From positions 1 to 15,924 of the forward strand of contig JBGQCF010000040.1 in assembly GCA_041495205.1 (NCBI GenBank): DNA of 15,924 nt, written 5' to 3'. Of the stretch, positions 1-7,332 are shown in pieces; position 1 is the first letter of the stretch, and every line of letters begins with the position of its first letter. The position numbers and the translations under genes are program-made. Source of the DNA: JAHFRG01 sp041495205 (GTDB lineage: Bacteria; Pseudomonadota; Gammaproteobacteria; Burkholderiales; JAHFRG01). The notes below the pieces were generated by a model. That model had not been told where the DNA came from and searched no databases. It was given only the letters and a program-made list of their open reading frames with translations.

Positions 1-410
1 CGCGCACGGATGGCGTCAAGATAGCGCTGAATGTTGACTTTCACCGCGGCGGGCGGGTTGGTTTTTAAAACTTCCCTGAATTCTTCGCCGGCCCTTGTAT
101 ATTCGCCAAGCACGTAATAGCCGCGCGCAAGTTCCAGGCGGGCGCTGGTATTTCCAGGGAAATTGATGATGTAGCGTTCCAGCGCCAGTACGCCTTCGCC
201 GGCGTGGCCGGCGTCAATAGCCGCTACGCCGTAAAAGTAGTCAAAGACGGGATCGCCCAGCTGCTCGGGGTGCTGTCTGCCGACCTCATAGGCTTCTTTG
301 GATTTTCCTTGCTCCAGCATGGTTTTGACCTCGTCCGCTACCGCAGCGTAAGAGGCAATTGGGAAAACGGCAGCTAACAGGAACGCGGCAAAAAGGCGTG
401 CAAACCCCAA
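1..410 (-). CDS. Exported tetratricopeptide-repeat protein, partial (3' part beyond the window)
   Basis: This reading frame is open from 410 to the window edge with no stop, giving 136 residues. A TTG at 410 is the likely start because a strong GGGAGG ribosome site lies six bases upstream; an in-frame ATG at 440 is the alternative but has no good site. The first ~22 residues form a signal peptide (Arg, then a Leu/Ala/Phe-rich core, ending near ASYA). The rest shows TPR-like helical pairs, for example 'RLELARGYYVLGEYTRAGEE' and 'REVLKTNPP', consistent with a periplasmic protein-interaction region. The pattern 'VLKTNPPAAVKVNIQRYLDA' recalls the N-terminal TPR part of outer-membrane beta-barrel proteins of the DUF560/Slam type, but that barrel would lie outside the window, so this is a suggestion only. 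It has its own promoter (478-506) and is probably not transcribed with prmB alone. Confidence 0.75.
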   Translation of the reverse strand, partial: MGFARLFAAFLLAAVFPIASYAAVADEVKTMLEQGKSKEAYEVGRQHPEQLGDPVFDYFYGVAAIDAGHAGEGVLALERYIINFPGNTSARLELARGYYVLGEYTRAGEEFREVLKTNPPAAVKVNIQRYLDAIRA

Positions 411-477
411 TGGAATCCTCCCTTTGGCAACCTGCCGCATCGCAGTTGTTTGTGAATTATCATTACTGGTGACCTGT

Positions 478-506
478 TTTATATTGGAAACTTATAAGCA
501 AGTCAA
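478..506 (-). promoter_or_regulatory. Sigma-70-type promoter of the TPR gene
   Basis: On the minus strand a TTGACT -35 box (501-506) and a TATAAA -10 box (478-483) are separated by exactly 17 bases. Transcription would start near 471, about 60 bases before the TTG start at 410. This is the best-looking promoter in the window. It sits right after the prmB stop codon, so it separates the TPR gene from the dap/pilU/prmB unit. Confidence 0.65.
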
Positions 507-537
507 GCGCACGGATTTTAGCCAGGCCTTGCAGAAT

Positions 538-1422
538 TTAAGATAACTGATGATGTTTGAGCAAAAAGATATGTTCATCGCCTGCGCTGGTATCCGGCCA
601 GGTAAACTCAGTTTTTGGAAATACGCGTTCCAGAGTCTTGCGGTTATGGCCGATCTCGACCACTAGCAGGCCGTTTTTACGCAAATGCCTGGCCGCGGAT
701 TGCAGAATAGGGCGCACGTAAGCGAGCCCATCCTTGCCGCCGTCCAGGGCGAGTTGCGGCTCATGGCGGAATTCCGCCGGCAGGGTGCGCATGGCTTGGG
801 CGCTGACATAAGGCGGATTGGCGACGATTAAGTCATAGCGGCGTCCGCGCAATGCTTTGAAGAGATCCGACTGGATCAAATTGATCCTGTTCTCAAGGCC
901 ATAATCGGCGACATTGCGCCTGGCGACAGCCAGCGCTTCCCGGGAAATATCAATGGCATCAATCGCGGCATTGGGGAAAACCTGCGCCATGAGAATCGCT
1001 AGGCAGCCGGAGCCGGTGCATAAATCAAGCGCTGCCGTTATGGCGTTCGCCTCCTTGATCCACGGTCTAAGCCTTGCCCGCAGCAGCTCGGCAATAAAGG
1101 AGCGCGGCACGATTGCGCGCTGGTCTATATAAAACCGCAAATCTCCCAGCCAGGCTTCATGCGTGAGATACGCTGCAGGTATTTTTTTTTCTACCCGTTG
1201 CCGCAAGACCTTAAGTACCGCTGTAATCTGCTTGCGGGTGAGGGGAACGTCTAAAAACGGTTCCAGCTGGTCGAGCGGCAGCTGTAGGGTATGCAGGATA
1301 AGGTAGGCAGCCTCGTCGCGTGCATTGTGCGTGCCATGCCCAAAACTTAAGCCCGCTTGATTGAATCGATTTGCAGCGAAGCGCAACAGATCGTGCACGG
1401 TACGCAATCTGGCTGTGTTCAA
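538..1422 (-). CDS. prmB: 50S ribosomal protein L3 N5-glutamine methyltransferase PrmB
   Basis: PrmB uses S-adenosylmethionine to methylate a glutamine side chain of ribosomal protein L3 in the cytoplasm. From the chosen start the protein has 294 residues, close to the usual ~300. It has an N-terminal helical substrate-recognition part (to ~125), an S-adenosylmethionine motif 'DLCTGSG' at ~133-139 and the catalytic NPPY tetrapeptide at ~202-205. The PrmB-type features 'FGHGTHNARDEAAYL' and 'VPRSFIAELL' separate it from the release-factor enzyme PrmC. The frame is open upstream to an ATG at 1497, but those residues lie within the dapE coding region in another frame. I prefer TTG at 1420-1422, which overlaps the dapE TGA as TTGA and gives the N-terminus expected for the family. 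Translation is therefore probably coupled to dapE. Confidence 0.93.
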   Translation of the reverse strand: MNTARLRTVHDLLRFAANRFNQAGLSFGHGTHNARDEAAYLILHTLQLPLDQLEPFLDVPLTRKQITAVLKVLRQRVEKKIPAAYLTHEAWLGDLRFYIDQRAIVPRSFIAELLRARLRPWIKEANAITAALDLCTGSGCLAILMAQVFPNAAIDAIDISREALAVARRNVADYGLENRINLIQSDLFKALRGRRYDLIVANPPYVSAQAMRTLPAEFRHEPQLALDGGKDGLAYVRPILQSAARHLRKNGLLVVEIGHNRKTLERVFPKTEFTWPDTSAGDEHIFLLKHHQLS

Positions 1423-2552
1423 GCATCCGCCAGCAAATTTACCAAAACCTGCCGGTAAATCTCGCTCAAGGACTCGATGTCGGCGATGGCTACACATTCA
1501 TTCAGTTTATGGATAGTGGCGTTGAGCGGGCCCAGCTCCACCACTTGCGGGCAGATTTCTGCGATATAGCGGCCGTCAGAAGTGCCGCCCGAGGTGCAAA
1601 GCTCGGGGGTGACACCGGTCACCGATTTCACTGCACGGCTCACTGCTTCTACCAGCGATCCTTTTGGCGTGAGATAGGGTTTTCCAGACAGCGTCCATTC
1701 CAACTCATAGTCGAGGCCATGCCGGTCGAGCACGCTGCGCACCCGGGATTTCAGGGACTCAATACTGCTCGCCGTGGAAAAACGGAAATTAAACAGAATA
1801 TCCACCTTTCCGGGAATCACGTTAAGCGCACCGGTGCCGCTGTGAATATTGGAGATCTGCCAGGTGGTCGGTGGAAAATATTCATTACCCTGGTCCCAGG
1901 CGATTTGTGTGAGCTCAGAAATGGCCGGCGCTGAGAGGTGGATAGGATTCTTTGCCAAATGCGGATAGGCGACATGCCCTTGTATGCCTTTGATGGTCAG
2001 CGTCCCTGAAAGCGAGCCACGTCGCCCGTTCTTAATCGTATCGCCAAGCTGGTTGACCGAAGTCGGCTCGCCAACAATGCAATAATCGAGCAGTTCACCG
2101 CGCGCTTTAAGCGCTTCCACCACTCTGGCTGTACCATCAACCGCCACGCCTTCTTCGTCTGACGTGATCAGCAATGCAATCGAGCCTTTGTGTTTGGGAT
2201 GTTCCAACACAAATCTTTCGATGGCGGTCACAAATGCGGCAAGCGAAGTTTTCATGTCCGCCGCGCCTCGTCCGAACAACATCCCCTCGCGCACGGTTGG
2301 TGTAAAGGGATTGCTCACCCATAGTTCCAGAGGCCCGCTGGGCACCACATCGGTATGCCCGGCAAAACAAACCAGCGGTTTAGAATCTCCCCGCCGCGCC
2401 CACAAGTTATCTACACCGTTGTGGTGAAGTTTTTCTAGGCGGAAGCAAGCATGTCTTAGACGCTCTGCCAAAATAGCCTGACAGCCTGCATCATCCGGGG
2501 TGAGCGAACAGCACGCGATCAGTTCCTTGGTCAGCTTCAGCGTGTTACTCAC
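1419..2552 (-). CDS. dapE: Succinyl-diaminopimelate desuccinylase DapE
   Basis: DapE is a cytoplasmic di-zinc M20-family hydrolase. It releases succinate from N-succinyl-LL-diaminopimelate, giving LL-diaminopimelate for lysine and peptidoglycan. The 377 residues match the family length (~375). Metal-site motifs are visible: 'FAGHTDVVPSG' (His66, Asp68), 'GRGAADMK' (Asp99), 'TSDEEG' (Glu133/Glu134) and a late 'ATIHKLNE' histidine near 353. The dimerisation lid lies between the two halves of the catalytic domain. The start is GTG at 2550-2552, within GTGAGTAA, so it overlaps the stop codon of the upstream DUF302 gene by eight bases. Its own stop overlaps the prmB start. It is separated from dapD by three unrelated genes. 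Confidence 0.96.
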   Translation of the reverse strand: MSNTLKLTKELIACCSLTPDDAGCQAILAERLRHACFRLEKLHHNGVDNLWARRGDSKPLVCFAGHTDVVPSGPLELWVSNPFTPTVREGMLFGRGAADMKTSLAAFVTAIERFVLEHPKHKGSIALLITSDEEGVAVDGTARVVEALKARGELLDYCIVGEPTSVNQLGDTIKNGRRGSLSGTLTIKGIQGHVAYPHLAKNPIHLSAPAISELTQIAWDQGNEYFPPTTWQISNIHSGTGALNVIPGKVDILFNFRFSTASSIESLKSRVRSVLDRHGLDYELEWTLSGKPYLTPKGSLVEAVSRAVKSVTGVTPELCTSGGTSDGRYIAEICPQVVELGPLNATIHKLNECVAIADIESLSEIYRQVLVNLLADA

Positions 2553-3009
2553 CGAATGCGCTTTCTATCGCCTTGGCGATTTTATCCTCAAGTTCCCCGG
2601 CGATTTTTTCTGCATTGCTGCCGCGGGCAACCGCACTGGGCCTTATAAACAAGATCGAAGTCATGCCCGCTTTGTGTATGAGAGTAACATGCAAAGGACA
2701 GAGCGCGAGCATGTCTGGGTCGGCATTGCTGATTTGGTTCACATACCAGGCGCTGCATACCACCATGCCTTTGATGCCTGCAAGTTTGTTGCGGTTGTAA
2801 TCCTCTCCCCATTTTTTTGCGAAGTTGGCGACGTTTTTGCCGATGTCCACCTCGAATACCACGTACAAGCCGTTGTCTTCAAGCGCCTTGTAAACGCTGA
2901 CGTAGGCGGCATCGAGGTCCTGCTTCACGCGTTTTTCATAGACCGCAGGCGACCCGGCCACGCCGTTCAGGCTAACCAGGCAAAGAATTGTCAGCATTAG
3001 AGTCTTCAT
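2545..3009 (-). CDS. Secreted DUF302-like protein of unknown function
   Basis: The 154-residue product has a clear signal peptide (positive start MKT, hydrophobic core, likely cleavage after VAG at ~19). The mature part resembles DUF302: a helix, then 'GLYVVFEVDIGKNV', a central cysteine segment 'GMVVCSAWYVNQ', 'ADPDMLALCPLHVTLI' with a second cysteine, and a C-terminal helix. DUF302 proteins form a small alpha/beta fold and have no established function. The two cysteines (in 'VVCSA' and 'ALCPL') could form a disulfide in the periplasm, which is inference. A GAGG ribosome site lies seven bases before the ATG at 3009. The stop overlaps the dapE start by eight bases, so the two are translationally coupled, although nothing suggests a diaminopimelate role for an exported protein. 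The gap to pilU upstream is 66 bases. Confidence 0.85.
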   Translation of the reverse strand: MKTLMLTILCLVSLNGVAGSPAVYEKRVKQDLDAAYVSVYKALEDNGLYVVFEVDIGKNVANFAKKWGEDYNRNKLAGIKGMVVCSAWYVNQISNADPDMLALCPLHVTLIHKAGMTSILFIRPSAVARGSNAEKIAGELEDKIAKAIESAFGE

Positions 3010-3075
3010 TTTTCAACCTCAGGTAAGCAGGGAAGACGCGGCAAATACTTGCGCTGCCAGCGAAAGAAAGATCGG

Positions 3076-4248
3076 TCAGCTTTTCAGCTTGTTGAGCATT
3101 TCCAGGCTCAACGTAAACTCTTCGTTTTCTTTTTTGTCGGTATCGGCGAGCATTGTATCGGATAGAGTAAGCGCCGGCTGCTCCTTGACCTGCGCGGCGT
3201 TATTGATCATCCACAGCATGTTGGTATACGAGTCGGTGTTGGCAAGAGCTTCGTCCTTGCTGATTTTACCCGCTTTGAAGAGCCGGAACAGCGCCTGCTC
3301 GAAGCTTTGCGAACCGGGGTATATGCTTTGTTCCATGGCTTCTCTGATTTGATCGAAATCCCCTTTTTTGATGAGCTCGGCGACACGCGCGGTATTAAGC
3401 AAAACCTCGACTGCAGGCAGCAGCCGTCCGTCCGAGCCTTTCACCAAGCGCTGCGAGAGCACGCAACGCAAACTGATGGAAAGATCGAGAAGCAGACTGG
3501 CGCGCGATTCGTGCGGAAAGAAATTGACGATGCGGTTTAGCGCGTGATAAGTGGTGTTGGCGTGCAGTGTGGACAAGCACAGGTGCCCGGTTTGCGCATA
3601 AATCAGCGCGTGCTGCAGCGTTTCCTTGTCGCGTATCTCGCCGATCATCAGGACGTCGGGCGCTTCGCGCATGGCATTGGTCAGGGCGTTGGAAAAAGAT
3701 TGGGTGTCGGTGCCGACTTCGCGCTGGTTGACGATGGACCTATTGTGCTTGAAAACATATTCTATCGGGTCTTCGACGGTCAGAATGTGGCCCGTCCTGT
3801 TGCTATTGCGGTAATCCAGCATCGAAGCCAGGGTCGTGGATTTCCCGGAGCCGGTCGCGCCCACCACCAGCACAAAACCCCGTTTTTCCATGATCAAATC
3901 CTTGAGAAACACGGGCAAGCCGAGCTCGTCAATCGGCGGGATGTTTTCTTTGACGTAGCGGATCACCATGGCAATTTCACCGCGCTGGCGGAACAGGTTG
4001 ATGCGGAAATTGCCGAAGCCCGGTACGGCGCGCGCAAAATTCATCTCCATGCTGGACTCGAACTCGCGGATTTGCGCCTCGGTCATCATTTCATAGGCGA
4101 GTTTCTTGATGATCTCCGAATCCAGCGGCGGAGAGTTGAGCGGCACGGCGCTGCCGTGAATTTTGATATGGATGGGTGCTGCTTTGGAAAAAAACGCGTC
4201 CGACGCCTGTTTCTCGACCATCAGCTTGAATAACTGATTGAGTTGCAT
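3076..4248 (-). CDS. pilU: PilU-like type IV pilus retraction ATPase
   Basis: This is a hexameric secretion-type ATPase of the PilT/PilU family, which works at the cytoplasmic base of the type IV pilus to depolymerise pilin and retract the fibre. The 390 residues contain the N-terminal PAS-like region (1-105), Walker A 'GATGSGKST' (130-138), the Asp box 'HILTVEDPIEYV' (154-165), Walker B 'DVLMIGEIRD' (198-207) and the His box 'TGHLCLSTLHA' (220-230). PilU rather than PilT is indicated by 'MEKRGFVLVVGATG', 'SMLDYRNSNRTGHI', 'VEVLLNTARVAELIKKGDF' and the absence of the PilT C-terminal AIRNLIRE motif. No pilT is adjacent, although pilU often follows pilT. Only three bases separate its ATG from the stop of the upstream unknown gene, so the two are likely co-translated. 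Retraction by PilU normally depends on PilT, which would have to be encoded elsewhere. Confidence 0.9.
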   Translation of the reverse strand: MQLNQLFKLMVEKQASDAFFSKAAPIHIKIHGSAVPLNSPPLDSEIIKKLAYEMMTEAQIREFESSMEMNFARAVPGFGNFRINLFRQRGEIAMVIRYVKENIPPIDELGLPVFLKDLIMEKRGFVLVVGATGSGKSTTLASMLDYRNSNRTGHILTVEDPIEYVFKHNRSIVNQREVGTDTQSFSNALTNAMREAPDVLMIGEIRDKETLQHALIYAQTGHLCLSTLHANTTYHALNRIVNFFPHESRASLLLDLSISLRCVLSQRLVKGSDGRLLPAVEVLLNTARVAELIKKGDFDQIREAMEQSIYPGSQSFEQALFRLFKAGKISKDEALANTDSYTNMLWMINNAAQVKEQPALTLSDTMLADTDKKENEEFTLSLEMLNKLKS

Positions 4249-4251
4249 GGA

Positions 4252-5049
4252 TCAGCGACGCTCAGGGAATAAGGATTTAATCGAGTCAAGCAGGCCTTTT
4301 TTCTTGTCGCCGGACTCTTCTTCTACAGCTGCATATTGTGTATCCAGAATACTGCGCTTGGATGATCCCTGGCCCGCCGCGGATGATTGGTGCTTGCCGA
4401 GCCGCCGGAAATTGTTGGGCTTGCCGATTAGAAATTTAGAAAATTCTTCCAGAAACGTTTCGTTGATCTCATCAATTTCGTAGATAAAATTATGCTCGCT
4501 CAGTCTTTCCATATTTTTGGTGTTGATTTTAATCTGCGATTTTTCAAAATCTCCCTTGATGGTAATGTTGACCACCACTTCGCAGGGGACTTTAAAAATG
4601 ACACGTTCCACGAACCCGCGCTGATTCTTGAATTCCTGGGTTTCGAATTTAATGTTGTAGTTCCACAAATATTCTTTCAAAGCCTGAATCGTCCTTGGCG
4701 ATTCTTTTTCAGCCGTCAAAGCGTTGCCATGAGCGCACCTGAAGCGCAAGGAAATCTGGTCTATAAAATCCTTGTTGTCTATGCTCTTGTGCTTTTTGTT
4801 AAGAACGTAGTCATGCTGGTTTATGTTGTCAAAATTTCCCACACCCTCGATGTAGTAGGAGCGCAGTACCGTCGGTTTGATAATGTCAAGTTGTGTGAGT
4901 AGATCATCGAGGTAAGCATAAATCTCTCGCAGTTTGGCCTGCAATTGCATGAAATTCTGGCCGAGAGTGGTCAGCTTGGCTTGAGTATCCAATGCCTCCT
5001 TTTGTTTAAGCGTCTCGGCTTCTTTTTTTAATTCATCAAGGAACTTCAC
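4252..5049 (-). CDS. Uncharacterised protein with N-terminal coiled coil, coupled to pilU
   Basis: I do not recognise this 265-residue family. The start is GTG at 5049, with a GGGGAG ribosome site six bases upstream. Residues ~1-60 are charged and heptad-rich ('LDELKKEAETLKQKEAL', 'LQAKLREIYAYLDDLLTQL'), suggesting a coiled coil. Residues ~65-210 look like a compact alpha/beta domain rich in aromatic residues, Ile and Asn ('VIFKVPCEVVVNITIKGDFE'). The tail is low-complexity Ser/Gly then basic, ending 'GLLDSIKSLFPERR'. There is no signal peptide or membrane span, so it is probably cytoplasmic. GC is about 42% over 4501-4860, well below pilU. The three-base gap to pilU implies joint expression. 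A regulator or adaptor of the retraction ATPase is an inference from position only. Confidence 0.85.
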   Translation of the reverse strand: MKFLDELKKEAETLKQKEALDTQAKLTTLGQNFMQLQAKLREIYAYLDDLLTQLDIIKPTVLRSYYIEGVGNFDNINQHDYVLNKKHKSIDNKDFIDQISLRFRCAHGNALTAEKESPRTIQALKEYLWNYNIKFETQEFKNQRGFVERVIFKVPCEVVVNITIKGDFEKSQIKINTKNMERLSEHNFIYEIDEINETFLEEFSKFLIGKPNNFRRLGKHQSSAAGQGSSKRSILDTQYAAVEEESGDKKKGLLDSIKSLFPERR

Positions 5050-5111
5050 TGAGCGCTCCCCGGTAAATGATCAGGTACACTTTTAGCGTCTTGGGCGGCG
5101 TTTTGCAAGGA

Positions 5112-5117
5112 AGTATA
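5112..5117 (-). promoter_or_regulatory. Possible -10 element upstream of the unknown-pilU unit
   Basis: The minus strand reads TATACT here, about 63 bases upstream of the GTG start at 5049, inside an AT-rich stretch. I cannot find a convincing -35 hexamer at 16-18 bases, so this is a weak candidate. The spacer 5050-5223 is the only place between dapD and dapE large enough for an independent promoter. Confidence 0.3.
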
Positions 5118-5170
5118 GTATTTTTTTGGGGTTAAGGGCGAGATCATCTCCTTGAACACTGCTGCTTTTG

Positions 5171-5190
5171 CCAAATCCTGAATGATTTGG
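5171..5190. repeat. Perfect 7-bp inverted repeat after dapD
   Basis: CCAAATC and GATTTGG arms flank a six-base loop about 34 bases after the dapD stop codon. No T-tract follows in the minus-strand direction (it continues CAAAAGC), so it is not a standard intrinsic terminator. It could be an RNA hairpin that protects or attenuates the dapC-dapD message, or a protein-binding site. Confidence 0.5.
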
Positions 5191-5204
5191 TTTACGGACT
5201 AAAC
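5190..5204. repeat. Second short inverted repeat next to the first
   Basis: GTTTA and TAAAC arms (5 bp) flank a five-base loop. It directly abuts the 7-bp hairpin, so the dapD message would carry two tandem hairpins within 55 bases of its stop codon. The stem is short and could occur by chance. Confidence 0.35.
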
Positions 5205-5223
5205 GCCAGCTCATGATCGAAGG

Positions 5224-6045
5224 TCAATTTTCCCGCAAAAGTTCGTTGATGCCTACCTTGGAACGCGTTTTGGCGTCCACCTGTTTGACGATGACCGCGC
5301 AGTTGAGGCTGTATTTACCATCAGCGGAAGGCAGGCTCCCGCAAACGACTACTGAACCAGCCGGAATTCGCCCATAGCTGATTTTCCCGGTTTCCCGGTT
5401 GTAGATTTTGGTGCTTTGCCCGATGAATACGCCCATGGAAATCACCGCGCCTTCTTCGACGATGACCCCTTCGACTATTTCCGAGCGGGCGCCGACAAAA
5501 ACATTGTCTTCGATAATGGTCGGATTGGCCTGCACCGGCTCAAGTACCCCGCCAATTCCCACCCCTCCGGAAAGGTGCACGTTTTTGCCGATTTGCGCGC
5601 ACGAGCCTACGGTGACCCAGGTATCCACCATCGTGCCTTCGTCGACATAGGCTCCGATATTGACGTACGAAGGCATAAGCACGACGTTTTTCGCGATATA
5701 AGCGCCTTTGCGCGCGGTGGCCGGGGGCACAACGCGCAAGCCGCCTGTACTGAAAGCCTTGCTGCCGAAGCCCGCAAACTTGATATCCACCTTGTCGTAA
5801 TAATTGGTGAAATTCCCTTTAATGAGAGCATTATCATGAATGCGGAAAGACAGCAGAACGGCTTTTTTCAGCCATTGGTGAGTCACCCATTGGCGGTTGA
5901 TTTTTTCGGCGACTCTGAGTTCGCCTTTATCCAGCAGGTCAATTGCCTGCGTGACTGCTTTTTTAAGTTTGGCATCCGCATTGCGTGCCGTGAGCTCGGT
6001 GCGCCGCTCAAATGCTTCGTCAATGATCGTTTGCAGGTGTTTCAT
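5224..6045 (-). CDS. dapD: Tetrahydrodipicolinate N-succinyltransferase DapD
   Basis: DapD transfers succinyl from succinyl-CoA to tetrahydrodipicolinate, the first step of the succinylase branch of lysine and diaminopimelate synthesis. From ATG at 6045 the protein has 273 residues, matching the usual ~274 and starting with the family-typical 'MKHLQTIIDEAFERR'. An N-terminal helical domain (1-105) is followed by a left-handed beta-helix of hexapeptide repeats (about 115-230; 'MPSYVNIGAYVDEGTMVDTW', 'GKNVHLSGGVGIGG', 'VFVGARSEIVEGVIVEEGA'), as in trimeric acyltransferases. The frame is open further upstream to 6198, but that part lies in dapC and adds 51 residues foreign to the family. The dapC stop is four bases upstream, so the two genes form a tight pair. 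Confidence 0.96.
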   Translation of the reverse strand: MKHLQTIIDEAFERRTELTARNADAKLKKAVTQAIDLLDKGELRVAEKINRQWVTHQWLKKAVLLSFRIHDNALIKGNFTNYYDKVDIKFAGFGSKAFSTGGLRVVPPATARKGAYIAKNVVLMPSYVNIGAYVDEGTMVDTWVTVGSCAQIGKNVHLSGGVGIGGVLEPVQANPTIIEDNVFVGARSEIVEGVIVEEGAVISMGVFIGQSTKIYNRETGKISYGRIPAGSVVVCGSLPSADGKYSLNCAVIVKQVDAKTRSKVGINELLREN

Positions 6046-6049
6046 GTTT

Positions 6050-7246
6050 TTACAGTTGCTCAATGAACTCGGCGATTCGCTGTGCCGCCTCGATACATTC
6101 GGCAAGCGGCGCAACCAGCGCGATGCGTACAAAATTAAGCCCAGGGTTGGTGCCATGAGCCTCGCGCGCCAAGTAACTCCCTGGCAGTACCTTGACATTA
6201 TAATCGCGGTATAGCAGCCAGGCGAATTCAGGGTCGGGAATGGGTGTGCCTGCCCACAAATAGAATCCGCCCGGAGGGATCTCCAGGTGGGGCATGAGTT
6301 TCTTCAGGATCGGCGCGACTTTGGTGAATTTTTCACGGTACAGGCGGCGATTTTCGATGACATGAGCTTCGTCGTTCCAGGCGGCGGCGCTGGCGGCCTG
6401 TACCGGCGGGCTCATGGTGCAGCCGTGGTAAGTGCGATAAAGGTGAAATTTTTCGATTATCGTCCGGTCTCCTGCGACAAAGCCGGAGCGCATGCCCGGC
6501 ACACTGGAGCGCTTGGACAGACTGTTGAACACGATAAGGCGCGGGTATCCGCTTCTGCCTAGGCGTTGCGCCGCTTCCAATCCCCCTAGGCAAGGGGTGC
6601 GCTCGTCAAAATAAAGTTCTGAATAGCATTCGTCTGACGCAATTACAAAATCATATTTGTCTGCCAGCCTGAACAGTTGCTCCCATTCACTTATCATCAT
6701 AATGCTGCCGGTTGGGTTCCCCGGCGAGCAGACGTAAACCAGTTGCGTGTGCCGCCAAACGGATTCATCAAGCTGGGAGAATTCAAGCTTATAGCGGTTT
6801 TGCGGCAAGGCATTCAGGAAGTGTGGTATTGCACACGCAAGCAAAGCCGCTCCTTCATAAATCTGGTAAAACGGATTGGGGCATACCACCACCGGTTCAG
6901 GCAATGAAGCATCAACGACCGTTTGGGCGATAGCAAACAGGGCTTCGCGGCTGCCGTTTACCGGCAAGACCTCGGTATCCGCGTCGATCTGGTGAAGATT
7001 GAAACGGTGTTTGAGCCACGCGGTAATCGCTTCGCGCAGGCCGAGACTGCCTTGCGTTACGGGATAATTCGCCAGTCCTTCGAGATTCTCCGCCAGGGCT
7101 TTTTGTATGAATTGTGGTGTGGCATGTTTCGGTTCGCCTATGGACAGGTTGATCGGAGTCAAGTCCGATTTGGGCGTGATGCCGTCAAGTAATTGTGCCA
7201 GTTTCTGGAACGGGTAAGGTTGCAGGCGGTTGAGGTTCGGGTTCAT
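6050..7246 (-). CDS. dapC: Succinyldiaminopimelate aminotransferase DapC
   Basis: DapC is a PLP-dependent class I aminotransferase that converts N-succinyl-L-2-amino-6-ketopimelate to N-succinyl-LL-diaminopimelate, using glutamate. The start at ATG 7246 gives 398 residues and the typical opening 'MNPNLNRLQPYPFQKL'. Visible landmarks are 'NLSIGEPKH' near the N-terminus, 'GNPTG' (~176-180), 'SDECYSELYF' with PLP-contacting Asp205 and Tyr208, Lys245 in 'NSLSKRSSVPGMRSG' as the Schiff-base lysine, and Arg253. The frame runs open to 7456, but the extra 70 residues lie inside the divergent transporter gene and are not family-like. The context dapC-dapD, with dapE nearby, supports DapC over a general aspartate aminotransferase. 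A promoter is visible at 7304-7332. Confidence 0.93.
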   Translation of the reverse strand: MNPNLNRLQPYPFQKLAQLLDGITPKSDLTPINLSIGEPKHATPQFIQKALAENLEGLANYPVTQGSLGLREAITAWLKHRFNLHQIDADTEVLPVNGSREALFAIAQTVVDASLPEPVVVCPNPFYQIYEGAALLACAIPHFLNALPQNRYKLEFSQLDESVWRHTQLVYVCSPGNPTGSIMMISEWEQLFRLADKYDFVIASDECYSELYFDERTPCLGGLEAAQRLGRSGYPRLIVFNSLSKRSSVPGMRSGFVAGDRTIIEKFHLYRTYHGCTMSPPVQAASAAAWNDEAHVIENRRLYREKFTKVAPILKKLMPHLEIPPGGFYLWAGTPIPDPEFAWLLYRDYNVKVLPGSYLAREAHGTNPGLNFVRIALVAPLAECIEAAQRIAEFIEQL

Positions 7247-7303
7247 AGTAAGCCAGATGGTTTTCAGCCGGGTAGCGGTTAGACGTGCCGGCAGAAACGA
7301 CGC

Positions 7304-7332
7304 ATTATATATAAAGGTCCCGCACTTGTTTA
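7304..7332 (-). promoter_or_regulatory. Promoter of dapC-dapD
   Basis: The minus strand has a perfect TATAAT -10 box (7304-7309), a 17-base spacer, and TAAACA (7327-7332; four of six matches to TTGACA) as -35. Transcription would begin near 7297, leaving a leader of about 50 bases before the dapC ATG. The -35 box overlaps the start codon of the divergent transporter gene (7326-7328). Confidence 0.6.

Noticed and set aside
515..540. Terminator after prmB
   Set aside because: The AGGCCT palindrome in this stretch is too short and no T-tract follows.
1371..1934. Plus-strand open frame opposite dapE and prmB
   Set aside because: Antisense to two well-supported genes and lacking any protein-family pattern.
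3544..4233. Long plus-strand open frame (229 codons) opposite pilU
   Set aside because: It lies wholly antisense to a gene with every PilU motif, and its translation is His/Arg/Gly-rich with no family pattern; it is a frame shadow.
5416..6066. Plus-strand open frame (216 codons) opposite dapD
   Set aside because: Antisense to DapD, no ribosome site or recognisable domain.
6046..6198. N-terminal extension of dapD
   Set aside because: It overlaps dapC, and the family N-terminus begins at the ATG at 6045.
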